Assembly: GCF_001659605.2 (NCBI RefSeq)
Contig: NC_035170.2
Coordinates: 11,582,817-11,646,816 of the forward strand
DNA: 64,000 nucleotides
Direction: 5' to 3'
DNA from: Manihot esculenta
Lineage: Eukaryota > Streptophyta > Magnoliopsida > Malpighiales > Euphorbiaceae
A model generated the notes under the pieces. That model had not been told where the DNA came from. It saw only the letters and a list, made by a program, of their open reading frames with translations, and ran no database searches. Shown here one piece after another: positions 22,341-33,837 of this stretch; position 1 is the stretch's first letter; every line of letters starts with the position of its first letter. The position numbers and the translations under genes were made by a program.

Positions 22341-24536
22341 ATATTTACATAATAATGATAATATGAAGTAATTCCTATGTTATTGTCATAAAATTATAAT
22401 AATAAATTTTATACTTTTAATAACAAAAAAATTTTCTTGCTTATGAAAAATAGGATTCGTTTAATATAAACAATTTTGAGAATTTAAAATAAATTTTTCT
22501 AGTGGTGAAATTTTCGGCCGGCTAAAAATATTCTCTAAAGACATAAATACAAATAATATGGAGACATAAAAAGAGTATATCTTTATATAATGCGAATAAC
22601 AATGCATTTCAAATTATTTTACATTTAAAAAAAATAAAAAAAAATATCGAAAATACTAAAATTAAAATATAATTTAATATTATTACTAATCGACTCGATT
22701 CAATTTTTTTAATTTTCTTTATCAAAATTAAACCGAATTGAAATAGCCAAAATTTTTAAAATTAAAAATTAAAAATTAAAACAAATCGAAATAAATAAAA
22801 AATTAAACTAAACTTTTAAATTAATTTGATTCGATTAATTTTTTCAATTTAAATCAAATATTGTTTACCTCTGATCATTGAACATCTTCTAGTTGCAGTG
22901 ATCAAGGACATAAAAGTCGATCTTGAGTTTTTATAATTGAATCTGGTAAAAAAAAAAATCATATAATGAATGCAGCTTTAAATTTAAGATTAATGATGAT
23001 TGCAAAGTATGTGGACAGCAAACAGTGTCCGTTTCTGAAGGATAATGTCATGCTATAATTAATAGACAAAGCTGAAATGCTTGGAATAATGGTTTGGATT
23101 TTTTTAGGTAAAGTCTTCATCTTAAATTAACTTTGTGTGTGTTGTTGATTTGAAAAATGGGAACCAATCCTAACCGTTTTGCTTATCAATCAATTTTTAG
23201 TTAGCCCTTAAAAGCTAAGGGCGGTGCTCATTCAAATACTAATTGATTTCTCAATGTCATGCTGCCACATTGCACAATATTAACGGGACCCACTTTTTTT
23301 TTTAATTTATTTGAATTTATTAAAAATAAAATAAGTTTTCTTTTATTACACTGTATTTTTCTCTTCAAATTGATGGAAACCTGACATGAAAATGTTTGAA
23401 ATTCTTGGAATATGGGTGTGTAGATGAATTATATATACTTTTAATCATTCGATTAAATTAGACTGAAATTTATTAATTTTAATCGGTACAAGATTTTCTT
23501 CTTAATTTTCAATTTCTGAAAGGCAATTGAAGCAAAAAAAAAAAAAAAAAAAAGAAAACTAAAGATTTTCTTCCTAATTTTCAAGTATTTTGACAATTGG
23601 TGCCTGGTTGTTGGGTGTGGTGGCGAAGTTTCTTCCTGAGGTTGAGGAGCGGTGTTTTGAAAATATTCAGAGCTGCAGAACTTGAATTAAAGATGCTATG
23701 CAAGTTAAAACTCATCGTATTTTGAAATAATTTAACAAATGATGACCTAATGATTTTTACTAGGGACAACAAATAATGATTTACGACTCAGACTTATCTT
23801 AAACAATCAAAGTTATGGAATTGAGAGAGAAATCCAAAGATAATCGAAGAAAAAATTATTAAAATATTTTGATTTGTTGTTTCTAGAAAACAAATTTTAT
23901 AGGATGGTTTCAATTGTAGTTTGCCAATTTGGGGTTCTTGTATTTTTAAATGTGATTTTGGCATGACATTTTTTTTTAAATTGAAGAAGAAAATAATTTT
24001 AAAAAAAAAAAAAGAAATGTTTTAAGATGAAATTTGGATAAAACAAAGGTTTTTATCCCTCAAATAAATTAAAAAATTTAAACTTTTTTTACATGATTTA
24101 TTTTTTTAAAAAAATTAAATAAATTTTTATAAAATCATATATGATTTTAATTTTTTAAAATAAAAATATTTTAAATTTTAAAAAAAATAAATTCTTTCGT
24201 TACAAATAAAAAAGTTATTTAAAAATCAATTAAATTTAATTTTTACAAATTTTTTTGTTTAAGTAGATGAAAAAAATTAAAAAACACTACTTTAGTATCT
24301 TTAATAACTATTAATTTAAAATAATAAAAAATTTAAAATTCAAATTTTTTCAAAGTGAAATTTTATTTTGGACTCAGACATATACACTCAATCAATTAAA
24401 ACATTATGTTAAAATTATGATAAATCCCACTTATAAATCTTAAATTGCCAGGATTAAAAATTTCGCAACTTTTCAATTTAATTTTTTTTTCCAAACAACT
24501 GTGAAAGAAAATATACAGTTAAATATAAATTGATGC
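22341..24536. other. AT-rich intergenic DNA
   Basis: No gene recognised. 22660-22880 contains AACCGAATTGAAAT-type runs and an end TGTTTACCTCTG that may be a worn relative of the hAT MITE at 27116. 23530-23560 is an A run. Nothing else stands out. Confidence 0.5.
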
Positions 24537-26560
24537 TGTAACCTCCAAAAAAATAAAATAAAATAAAATAAAAATAAATAAATAAATAATAAATTTAAAA
24601 TAAAAAAGAAGAAGATAAATTAAATTTTAATTTAAAGACAAGTGGCTCAGCCACTTAATCAAATAAATTTTATAAAAAAGAAAAGAAAAGAGTAGAAGAG
24701 AAAACCCATCTTCTTCATTTTCTTCTCTTTGCCGTGAACTAATAAGACTACCCCATTTCTTCATCTTTTTTTTCTACACTAAATTTATTTAAATTTTCAT
24801 TTCCAATCAATTATCCATTTTCTCCCAACACTTTTCTAAGGTAGAATTTAAAGAAAAGAAAAGAAATTAAAGAGAAAATTCAAGATTGAGAGAGAGTGAA
24901 TAGTAACCAAGTGTTGAAAAATTTAAATGTATATTAAGGGTTTTGATGTAGAAATATTTCTTATTATTTTTATGTGAAAATTTATGAGGAATATTGTATT
25001 AATATGATTTATTTGTTTATTTTTCATAAAGAGGAAGTGGAAGGGAAGAGTGGAAAATCCAAAGGGAAAAGGAAAGGAAGATTAGAAAATTTTAAATTTA
25101 TGAAAAATTTTGAAAGGTTTAAGGTTTGTGCTTAATTTTATTTAAATAAATTTAAGAATTTGTTAATTATATTTTATTTGAAAATTTTACTACTTTAGTA
25201 GAATTAGATCAAGTGAATAATATTTTAGTTATATTATATGATCAAATTTTGAAGAAATGATAAACTTGATAAATAGAAAATTTTAGAATTAATATGTAAT
25301 TTGACCAAAACTCAAGTTATGGACCAAGTGGAATATCTCTATTTTCTTTAATAGGGATGTAATTTGGCTAAGATATAGTAACAAAAAAAAATTTATTAGT
25401 CTAAATAAGGAATACTACTTTTTATATGTTAAACATTGTAAATTAGTTAAATTAGGGTTGAAAGAAAGATGTTGGATAAAAATAAAAATTAAAAGAAAAA
25501 GAGAAATGAGATATGGTGTATCGTGATAAATAAAAAAGATATTAGATATGGAAAAATAATAATAAGAATAAAAATAATAATAGTTAATTAATTAACGATT
25601 AAATTATGAATTTGTAATTTATGTTGTTGAATTAAATTAATAGATTTACATGATATGACAATGTTAAAAAGCAGAATTATAATATAATAAAGTATTAGGC
25701 CTTTAATAATTTAAAGTTAAACTATATTAAAATTTTTGTCCCATTATTAAATATATAAATTATTTAAAGTCTGGTTCTAGTAAGTTTGGTGGGGATTGTG
25801 AGTTAGTTTAAGGGTGTGACATGCCATATACAGATACAGTTACACCGATTGGTACCCTATAGGTACGGCTGATATATTCTACCGCTACAGTTATAGACTC
25901 TTTTGAGTCATACAGTTATTTGCCACTTTGTGCCCTACAGATATAACTCTCTTATCTGACTTACCAGTTCCATCTAAATTTATACGGACCAAAAGAAAAA
26001 GAAAAATAATAAAAAATAATAAAAACTATAAAATTAAAATTTGAATACATGAAATAATATATGATTTAGAATTATTTCAAATTATTTTCTATATGGTTTA
26101 TTATTATTTGTTTGATCTATTATTGTCAAATAATTTGTTTTTATTTAAATGTTTTATTCAAGAAAAGTTGAACAACACTAAGCAAATTGCTTAGCGCGTA
26201 GGATTTATTCTTCCTTGCGCAGGTTGTAGTTTCAAGCAATAGTAGAACAAGATCTGCATCGGCCCAATCAGAGTTACATCCTTAGCGACCTTAAAGTGTA
26301 TTTTGCAAATTTTGTATAAAGTTAATTTTGAAAATATGACATGTACATAAAATTTTATAGAGGAAGTTGTATATGGTTGTAAATTAGATGTATTTGAAGA
26401 TTTAATTTTATTGTAAATTTATGGTTATTAGTATAAGTTTTTGTGTTGAAATTAATGAGATGGTTTATGAAGTGTTTGATTTGAGTTGAAATTGTGTTGA
26501 TATTAAAAGAAGTTTGGGGGTTAAGGTTAAAGTTTATAGAAGTGTGATATTACTATTCAC
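24537..26560 (+). mobile_element. Decayed LTR-like sequence of a Ty3-gypsy element
   Basis: Starts TGTAACCTCC. Near 24700-24850 it has the pyrimidine-rich leader (TTCTTCTCTTTGCCGTGAAC ... AACACTTTTCTAAGGTAG) often seen in plant gypsy LTRs, and near 26190 TTGCTTAGCGCGTAGG ... TTGCGCAGG, another common LTR block. GGGTGTGACA at 25812-25821 could be an LTR end. No TSD or primer-binding site was confirmed; limits are approximate. Confidence 0.4.
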
Positions 26561-26764
26561 AGATGGAATTAAGCCCATATTTCGAAGAAACTCTGCTGGA
26601 TTTTCGGTAAAAAACAAATCATGAATTACATGATATAAATTAAAGAAAAAATAAGAGAACTGTTACAAAATGTGATGTCTCTGGCTCGGTTAATTAAATA
26701 ATCGGGTAGGGGTGTTACTGATGCCCGAAAATATTCATAGAGATTGATGCCTGAAACCGATCCT

Positions 26765-27978
26765 CTCAGAGCTTGGTGGAGCAGCGCATTGCTGAAGAGC
26801 TCCGGGATGAGAAAATTATTGCCACTGGTGAGGCCCATGAACATATCATTGAGTTCCAAGGGCAAATCAAGGACCACACTAAGCAACTGGGGGAAATGAG
26901 GGAGGAGGTTACCCAGGCTTCCCAACGAGCTTCTGCGGCTAAGTCTCAGCGAGATAAGGCCTTAGCACAGTTGTCCTCTTTGGAGGAGTCCTACTGCCAA
27001 CGTGATGAGGCCTTAGCTCGTGCTACTGTCCTCCAGTAGGAATTCAATAAACACATCAAAAACCTAAAAGGCATGGCTTCAACGGTGGAGGAGTCTCGCC
27101 TTTAGCAGTAACAACTAGGGTGAGCACTATTCGGTTCAAACCGAAAAAACCGATCAAACCGAATTAATTTTAAAATTCGGTTTGGTTCAATTTTTAATTT
27201 CAGAAATTTCGGTTATATCGGTTCGGTTCAGTTTTGATAAAAAAACATCAAAAAAATCGAACCGAACCGATTAGTGATAATAATATGTTATTTTTAATAA
27301 TATAGAGAAATTAAATTATATTAAAATTAAAATATTTTAATTAAATTTTAAAAAACTAAAAATAAAGTGTAAAAAATAAAAAAATTTATTAAAAATCGAA
27401 ACCGATCAAACCGAACCGAATCAGACCGGTTCAGTTTTTTCAATTTCTGATCAAAATCGGTTCGGTTCGATTTTGAATCGAATCTACCGAATGCTCAGCC
27501 CTAGTAACAACTCCACCAAGAGCTTTCTGCTCTGAAGGAGAGGTGTACTTCATTGCTAAGGGATGCTTGGGCGATAGAGGACAGGGTCCAACAGGCTTGT
27601 GAGGAGCGTTTGCAAGAGTACAAGGACTCTGCAGAGCTGAATGATAAAATCTAACAGGACTGAAAAGTGCGACTAGAGGAGTATAAGGCCTCTACGGAGC
27701 TGAAGGAAAGAGTGTACAAAGAGGCCTTCCATATGTTCACTTCAGGTTTCAACCAAGGCCTTAAAATAGCTATATCCTCTCCACTACGTTAGCTGACCTG
27801 TGAGCCTCCGAAGTGGATTCTAATGGCGAGAAGGTGTGCTACGGAGAGGATGACAACCCTTTGTCTAAGAACGCTCCTTATATGCCTTTTGGACTACAGG
27901 GGGGAACTACTGTAGAGAATAATCCTGTAAATGATTTAGTCAGTTATGCTCCCCCTTCCCCTGCTGCCTTTATAACTC
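26765..27978 (+). pseudogene. Antisense ORF of Tat element 2, coiled-coil and C-terminal part, decayed
   Basis: 26773-27039 encodes an E/K/A/Q-rich heptad-like segment (RIAEELRDEKII ... HTKQLGEMREEV), predicted coiled coil. After the MITE (27116-27503) the frame continues with LSALKERCTSLLRDAW and ERVYKEAFHMFTSGFNQGL. The last part (27813-27978) is acidic and ends ten bases beyond the Athila-like insertion, at TAA 35810-35812. Stops near 27038, 27104, 27653 and 27790 make it a pseudogene. Its N-terminal domain is absent at the left edge. Function is unknown. Confidence 0.6.
27116..27503. mobile_element. 388-bp hAT-type MITE, TSD GTAACAAC
   Basis: The left end TAGGGTGAGCA and the inverse of the right end TAGGGCTGAGCA form TIRs. 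The 8-bp TSD GTAACAAC (27108-27115, 27504-27511) is the hAT hallmark. Internal sequence is rich in TTCGGTT/AACCGAA repeats in both orientations. It interrupts the antisense ORF. Confidence 0.88.
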
Positions 27979-30900
27979 TGACTCGCGGTTGTCGAAGCCG
28001 GTCAAAAATAACCTTTCTGGTTATCAATAATTTACAATTGTAGATAGTGGTGAAAGGATCGAATCCACAGGGAATTGAGAACTTACCTATTTTCCTTATC
28101 AAGACCAATAAAATAAACTGAAATAAAAATAATCTGAAAGAGAAATAAACTGAAAATAAAATAAACTGAAATGAGATAAAACTGAAAGCGGAATAAACTG
28201 AAACGAGATAAAACTGAAAACGAGATAAACTGAAAGCGGAATAAACGGAAAGCAAAATAAACTGAAACGAGATATAACGAGATAAAACTGAAAGAGAAAT
28301 AAACGGAAAGCAAAATAAACTGAAACGAGATAAACTGAAGGCGAAATAAAAATAAATTGCAATAAAAGTAAAATGGGGGGTTTTTGAGATTGATTTCATT
28401 TAGCAAACTATGGACAGCAATTAAATGAGCAAGTAATAATTAAATAAAAGAGAAATTCAATATGAGAAAAGTCTAGTTGAAGAGATGGATCCACTTTGGT
28501 TGTTTGGATTGATCATTGAAACTCATGTTCTCTTGATTGATTCAATAGATTGGTTATGGGGATGGAAGACGCTTCTCACCACCATGTCTCTCCTTATTAT
28601 TAAATCAATTAGAAAATGTCCTCTAATCAATTACTAATTAACAAATTGCCAAGGAACGTCCTTGGGCCATAGGCATCAAAACAATTGTCAATTGCATGAA
28701 GAAATAGAGAGATCCAATTCTAGCTACTCAAACGCATGACATGTTGCTAGATCATACAATTTCTTAATTTTTACACCAAGTGTTCTTAGGTCAGAATATT
28801 TTCAGCAATTACGGACTAAAAAATATCACAACTAACAATCAATTAAATTTGCAATCAAGAATCAAGTGGCCAATTTGATCAAAACAACAAAGCAATCTTA
28901 GATTCAAGCACACAATTATATGAATATTGAACTAATCAAAGACAAATAGTTTATGTTTAGATCTCACAATCCATAAACAACCTTAGTTTCAACCAATCCT
29001 CAACTAAAATTAAAAGGATTCAGCCTCTCATGGCTGAACCAAAACAGAAAATTAAAGAAAAAAAGAGGAAAGAAGAACTGAAATTGAGAGGAGAAGCCCT
29101 TGGAGGGCCGGCTGCCCTTGCTTGGACGAACTGGGTGAGAGGCAATCTGCCACTTCTTGTCTTCTTAAGGCCTTTAAATATGTCTTGAGAGGCTGCTTAG
29201 GATTTCTTGGCTGTCCATGCATCTTTTAGAGGCTGCCCAAAGTGCCCTTGGTCCAATATGTGCCTTCTATGTGCATGTGTGAAGGGAAAAACGTGGAGCA
29301 TGTATCAAATTGCAAGGGATGGGCTCTTTGGTCTTTTAATTGCTACCCAAGGTCTTCAAGATGCTACCTAAGTGTGTTCAAGTTTCTGCCCTAGGTGCCT
29401 CTTCACATCCCCTTGCCGCCCATTCATAATTAAGGAAGGTGGAGCCTCCTTTTGCAATTTGAATTTTGAATGTACAAGGCATGTGTGGCATGTGTGACTT
29501 CCTTTGGCTTCTTTGACAAGCTGAATCTTGAAATTCAAAATTTGAATATGAATCTTGAAGATTTGAATTTCAAAATACTTTCCTTATTTAGCTCTTCATA
29601 TAAGGCAACTTGAGATTTGGCTTCTTGAATAAGGAAAAAGGCTACTTGGAGATTTAAAATTTGAATTTCAAATTGCCTTGGCTGAATGTTCTTTCCATAT
29701 TTACCACTTTCCTTATTTAAAACTTTCCTTATTTAGCTTCACTTGATTTCAACTTGGCAGGCTTGCTCCCTTTTGCTCCATTTAAGGCAGTTTTAAGGGG
29801 ATTTTCTCCAAAGTGTCCTTTTTCACCATTTTCTGCAAAACAATGCTAAGAGCACTAAATTAAGCAGAAATCATTTAAATAATCATCAATTATATCAATT
29901 ATATCAATAGATTGGTTATGGGGATGGAAGACGCTTCTCACCACCATGTCTCTCCTTATTATTAAATCAATTAGAAAACGTCCTCTAATCAATTACTAAT
30001 TAACAAATTGCCAAGGAACGTCCTTGGGCCATAGGCATCAAAACAATTGTCAATTGCATGAAAAAATAGAGAGATCCAATTCTAGCTACTCAAAAGCATG
30101 AGATGTTGCTAGATCATACAATTTCTTAATTTTTACACCAAGTGTTCTTAGGTCAGAATATTTTCAGCAATTACGGACTAAAAAATATCCCAACTAACAA
30201 TCAATTAAATTTGCAATCAAGAATCAAGTGGCCAATTTGATCAAAACAACAAAGCAATCTTAGATTCAAGCACACAATTATATGAATATTGAACTAATCA
30301 AAGACAAATAGTTTATGTTTAGATCTCACAATCCATAAACAACCTTAGTTTCAACCAATCCTCAACTAAAATTAAAAGGATTCAGCCTCTCATAGCTGAA
30401 CCAAAACAGAAAATTAAAGAAAAAAAGAGGAAAGAAGAACTGGAATTGAGAGGAGAAGCCCTTGGAGGGCCGGCTGCCCTTGCTTGGACGAATTGGGTGA
30501 GAGGCAATCTGCCACTTCTTGTCTTCTTAAGGCCTTTAAATATGTCTTGAGAGGCTGCTTAGGATTTCTTGGCTGTCCATGCATCTTTTAGAGGCTGCCC
30601 AAAGTGCCCTTGGTCCAATATGTGCCTTCTATGTGCATGTGTGAAGGGAAAAACGTGGAGCATGTATCAAATTGCAAGGGATGGGCTCTTTGGTCTTTTA
30701 ATTGCTGCCCAAGGTCTTCAAGATGCTGCCTATGTGTGTTCAAGTTGCTGCCCAAGGTGCCTCTTCACATCCCCTTGCCGCCCATTCATAATTAAGGAAG
30801 GTGGAGCCTCCTTTTGCAATTTGAATTTTGAATGTGCAAGGCATGTGTGGCATATGTGACTTCCTTTGGCTTCTTTGACAAGCTGAATCTTGAAATTCAA

Positions 30901-31289
30901 AATTTGAATATGAATCTTGAAGATTTGAATTTCAAAATACTTTCCTTATTTAGCTCTTCATATAAGGCAACTTGAGATTTGGCTTCTTGAATAAGGAAAA
31001 AGGCTACTTGGAGATTTAAAATTTGAATTTCAAATTGCCTTGGCTGAATGTTCTTTCCATATTTACCACTTTCCTTATTTAAAACTTTCCTTATTTAGCT
31101 TCACTTGATTTCAACTTGGCAGGCTTGCTCCCTTTTGCTCCATTTAAGGCAGTTTTAAGGGGATTTTCTCCAAAGTGTCCTTTTTCACCATTTTCTGCAA
31201 AACAATGCTAAGAGCACTAAATTAAGCAGAAATCATTTAAATAATCATCAATTATATCAAGAGAAAAAGGATTAAAATATGCTCTATCA
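27979..31289 (-). mobile_element. 3' LTR of the Athila-like element, enlarged to 3311 bp by a tandem duplication
   Basis: Same ends as the 1959-bp partner at 33838-35796. A block of 1362 bp (28542-29903) is repeated as 29904-31265, joined at TATATCAA/TCAATAGATTGG. The copies differ at only a few sites (for example 28658 versus 30020). Subtracting one copy leaves 1949 bp, the expected LTR length. Confidence 0.92.
28105..28360. repeat. Minisatellite in the Athila-like LTR (GAGATAAAACTGAAA-type, about 17-20-bp units)
   Basis: Interleaved AAATAAACTGAAA and CGAGATAAAACTGAAA units recur about twelve times. The partner LTR has a similar array at 33970-34235 with a different order of units. Minus-strand Phe/Ser/Val-rich frames across it are artefacts. 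Confidence 0.85.
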
Positions 31290-31304
31290 AATACCCCCAC
31301 ACTT
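31290..31304 (-). other. Polypurine tract of the Athila-like element
   Basis: On the minus strand AAGTGTGGGGGTATT lies directly before the TGATAGAGC start of the 3' LTR. Confidence 0.8.
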
Positions 31305-32300
31305 AGCCTTTTGCTTGTCCTCAAGCAAATAAACATAGTCAAATAAGCTTTCTTTGCTCTAGATCCTTATTTCCACTTAAACTCTTACTCTAGACACCTA
31401 TTTTGAATCATTGCAGTGAAGAATATATGCATGAAGATTACTCACCTTCTTTCCTTGTTTCCCTTTGCTTACCATGGCTAGGATTTGTTTTACTCAAGAG
31501 AGATCATACATGCACATTAATTTGTTCAGATAAGACTTTTTCTAGCTTTCAGAGTGACTTGCCCTTACCTTGAAGTACTTTATTCAGCTTTTTGCACTTT
31601 TATTTTGCTTGAATAAGTCACCAACCTTTTGACGTGAAGGTACATATTTATGATACCCACCCCCAGTTACTCAGTTGGTCACCTATCCAAGTGGCTACTA
31701 GCTCTGTTCATAGTCTTTTGATCATTGGAACAATTTTCAATTTGTGCTTTTGAAGTCTAAGCCTTTGCTGAATTTTCTTTCTCTCAATGATTTGGGCAAA
31801 TCAACACCAATTGCTAAATCAAGTCACATTAAGTTCATTCACACAACTTTAATTTATTCTCAATCGATTGAGGGTCATCAATATATTTTTCACCATGACA
31901 AACTCAAAGATTCAATTCAAAAGGCAATTCTCAAACATGAATACAACTCACTGCAATTGATTCAACATAAGTTTAAAGAGTCATCACATCAATGGGGTCA
32001 TGAAAAGAAAAACTCATCCAACATAGTCTATCAGTTTGAGTAGAGCAAATCAAAAAGAAGAAGAAGGTTGTGGTTGTGTGTGTTTTATTGAAAGCAAAAT
32101 GAAAAAATTGAAAAAAAATCACACTGAAAATGAAAATAAAAATTCAAATTGAAAATCAAAGCAAAAATTAAAAATTCAGAAATATGCACCCCCACACCTA
32201 AATCATGCATTGTCCTCAATGTATAGGAAATATTAAAATGCAAAAGAAACTGAGTACTCCCCTAGGTGTGGTGTGCATGGTGCGATCCTCTTAATCAAGG
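31305..32300. other. Non-coding internal region of the Athila-like element
   Basis: No long frame on the minus (element sense) strand. A second polypurine-like module with the same neighbouring GAGGACAA motif lies at 32186-32222. A 99-codon frame on the plus strand (31744-32043) has no recognisable domain. Confidence 0.6.
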
Positions 32301-32301
32301 C

Positions 32302-33533
32302 TCAAGTAATTGGGGAAGGGAAAAGAGTCCCAACTGCATTGAGCAAAAAGTGTAGCACTCCTTTTGATTTGGTCATAACACATCCTATTTTTTCCATGTA
32401 CTCATGAAGTAACATGATTAGCTTCTCCTCGTTCAGATGAGGTGTGCCTCTAGCCCTTATGTTTGCATTTTTGAGATGATTGGGTAGAACTTTGAACTCC
32501 AATTCATATTTCTCTATGGCTAGCTGCATTTAGTACTGAATTCAGGCAAAACAAACTCTACCTTATCCGGATGTTTGGGAAGGAATTGATCCGCATGGTC
32601 CTTTGGTTTAGGTGCTTGGAATACCATTTTTTCCTTGTGAGCATGGGCTGTTTGCATTGGATCCATGGCTGAATTGGTTTCAGATTGCTCCTTTTGTGCA
32701 AGATTTACCTGAAAGGGATGACTGGAAGGGGTTTCATGCAATGGAAGCTGTGGTGAGGGGTTCGGCGGCCGAAAGGTGGTAGTGTTCGACGGCCGAAAGG
32801 TGGTGGTTTCAGTCTGCGCAAGGCTGATCTGAAGAGGTGTGATTGGCTCTCCTTTGTTCTGTGTATGTTCGCAGTCCACCTGTTGGATGCAATAGTCAAT
32901 TTCTTTCAGTTCTGGCTCTTTCTGGCTCTCTTCCCTGCAAGGATTATTATTCAGAATATCATCTTGATTCATATAAAAAATATCTTTGCTCAAATAATCA
33001 ATGACATCTAAATCAACAACAAGTTCTATTTGACCAGTTTGTTTGGACAAACAGTTTTTTGGTTGTTTCTCTTCAGCAGCTTGTTCTTGTACTTGCCAAC
33101 TTTCATCATCATCATCCACATCTTGAAGGTCTTCCTCTCTTCTCAACATGTCTGCACTTTCTGCGGTGGCCAATTGTTCTATCCGCTGTTCGAGGTTTTG
33201 TATAGCATTTGCCATGGACTCCATCATCTTTTCAAGGTGCTGGTAGGTACTTGGAGGTTCTGGTTGGGCTTGATATCCTTGATAATCCTAGTATTTGTTA
33301 GCCTCTGCATAATTGAAGTCTGGGTAGTCTCTCCAACCTGGATTGTATGTGTTATAGTATGGATTATGTCTTGGTTGTTCGTAGAATCCTCTATATGCAT
33401 GAACTGGTTGGTCATCCTCATAAAGTGTAGGACATTGGGAAGTTAGGTGTCCCACATGTCCACAGATCCTACATGGCTTTGGTGGCTGGGGTGCTTGAAC
33501 CTGTTGAACTAGTCCTATGGAAAAATCTTTCAT
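32302..33533 (-). pseudogene. Gag-related polyprotein fragment of the Athila-like element
   Basis: Segment 33533-33288 holds a zinc knuckle CRICGHVGHLTSQC (C-x2-C-x4-H-x4-C) followed by NPGWRDYPDFNY, typical for Athila-type gag. One in-frame TAG at about 33290-33288 interrupts it, and the same frame continues to 32520 through a coiled-coil-like part (NAIQNLEQRIEQLA), an acidic stretch and two FRPxN motifs encoded by TTCGGCCGCCGAA-like DNA. A second frame (32529-32302), overlapping by a few bases, contains FKVLPNHLKNANI, the segment that normally precedes RT. The N-terminal capsid part and all enzymes are gone. Confidence 0.78.
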
Positions 33534-33815
33534 AAAAGATGTCAGAAAAGAAAGATCAGATCAACTTACCTAATCCATGATTCAGATCTGCGATGGTGAC
33601 TGTGCCATTCGGTGAGATGTTCGGCGGCTGGAGAAGAGAAGGTTCGGCGGCCAAATGTTGATGTAGTTCAGCGGCCGAATGTGTGGCAGAAGGTTCAGGC
33701 GCAGTGGCTTACTTTTCGAGTCTCCTGATTGTGCATTCAATTTCTGGATCGTAAGGCAGAGTGTCCCTACGTTCAGATCTGGTCATGAAAGAAAAATAAA
33801 CAAGTTAAATCAATT

Positions 33816-33833
33816 CCCCGGCAACGGTGCCAA
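33816..33833 (-). other. Primer-binding site of the Athila-like element
   Basis: On the minus strand TTGGCACCGTTGCCGGGG lies four bases after the LTR end. This is the signature found downstream of Athila-type 5' LTRs. Confidence 0.8.
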
Positions 33834-33837
33834 TTTT

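Noticed and set aside
28083..28406. Minus-strand frames of 87-151 codons rich in Phe, Ser, Val and Tyr
   Set aside because: They cover the short tandem repeats of the LTR in all three frames; composition, not coding.
30569..30859. 96-codon plus-strand frame, repeated at 35093-35383
   Set aside because: Present in both LTR copies only because they are LTRs; no domain, opposite to the element sense, and the third copy (about 29200-29490) is interrupted.
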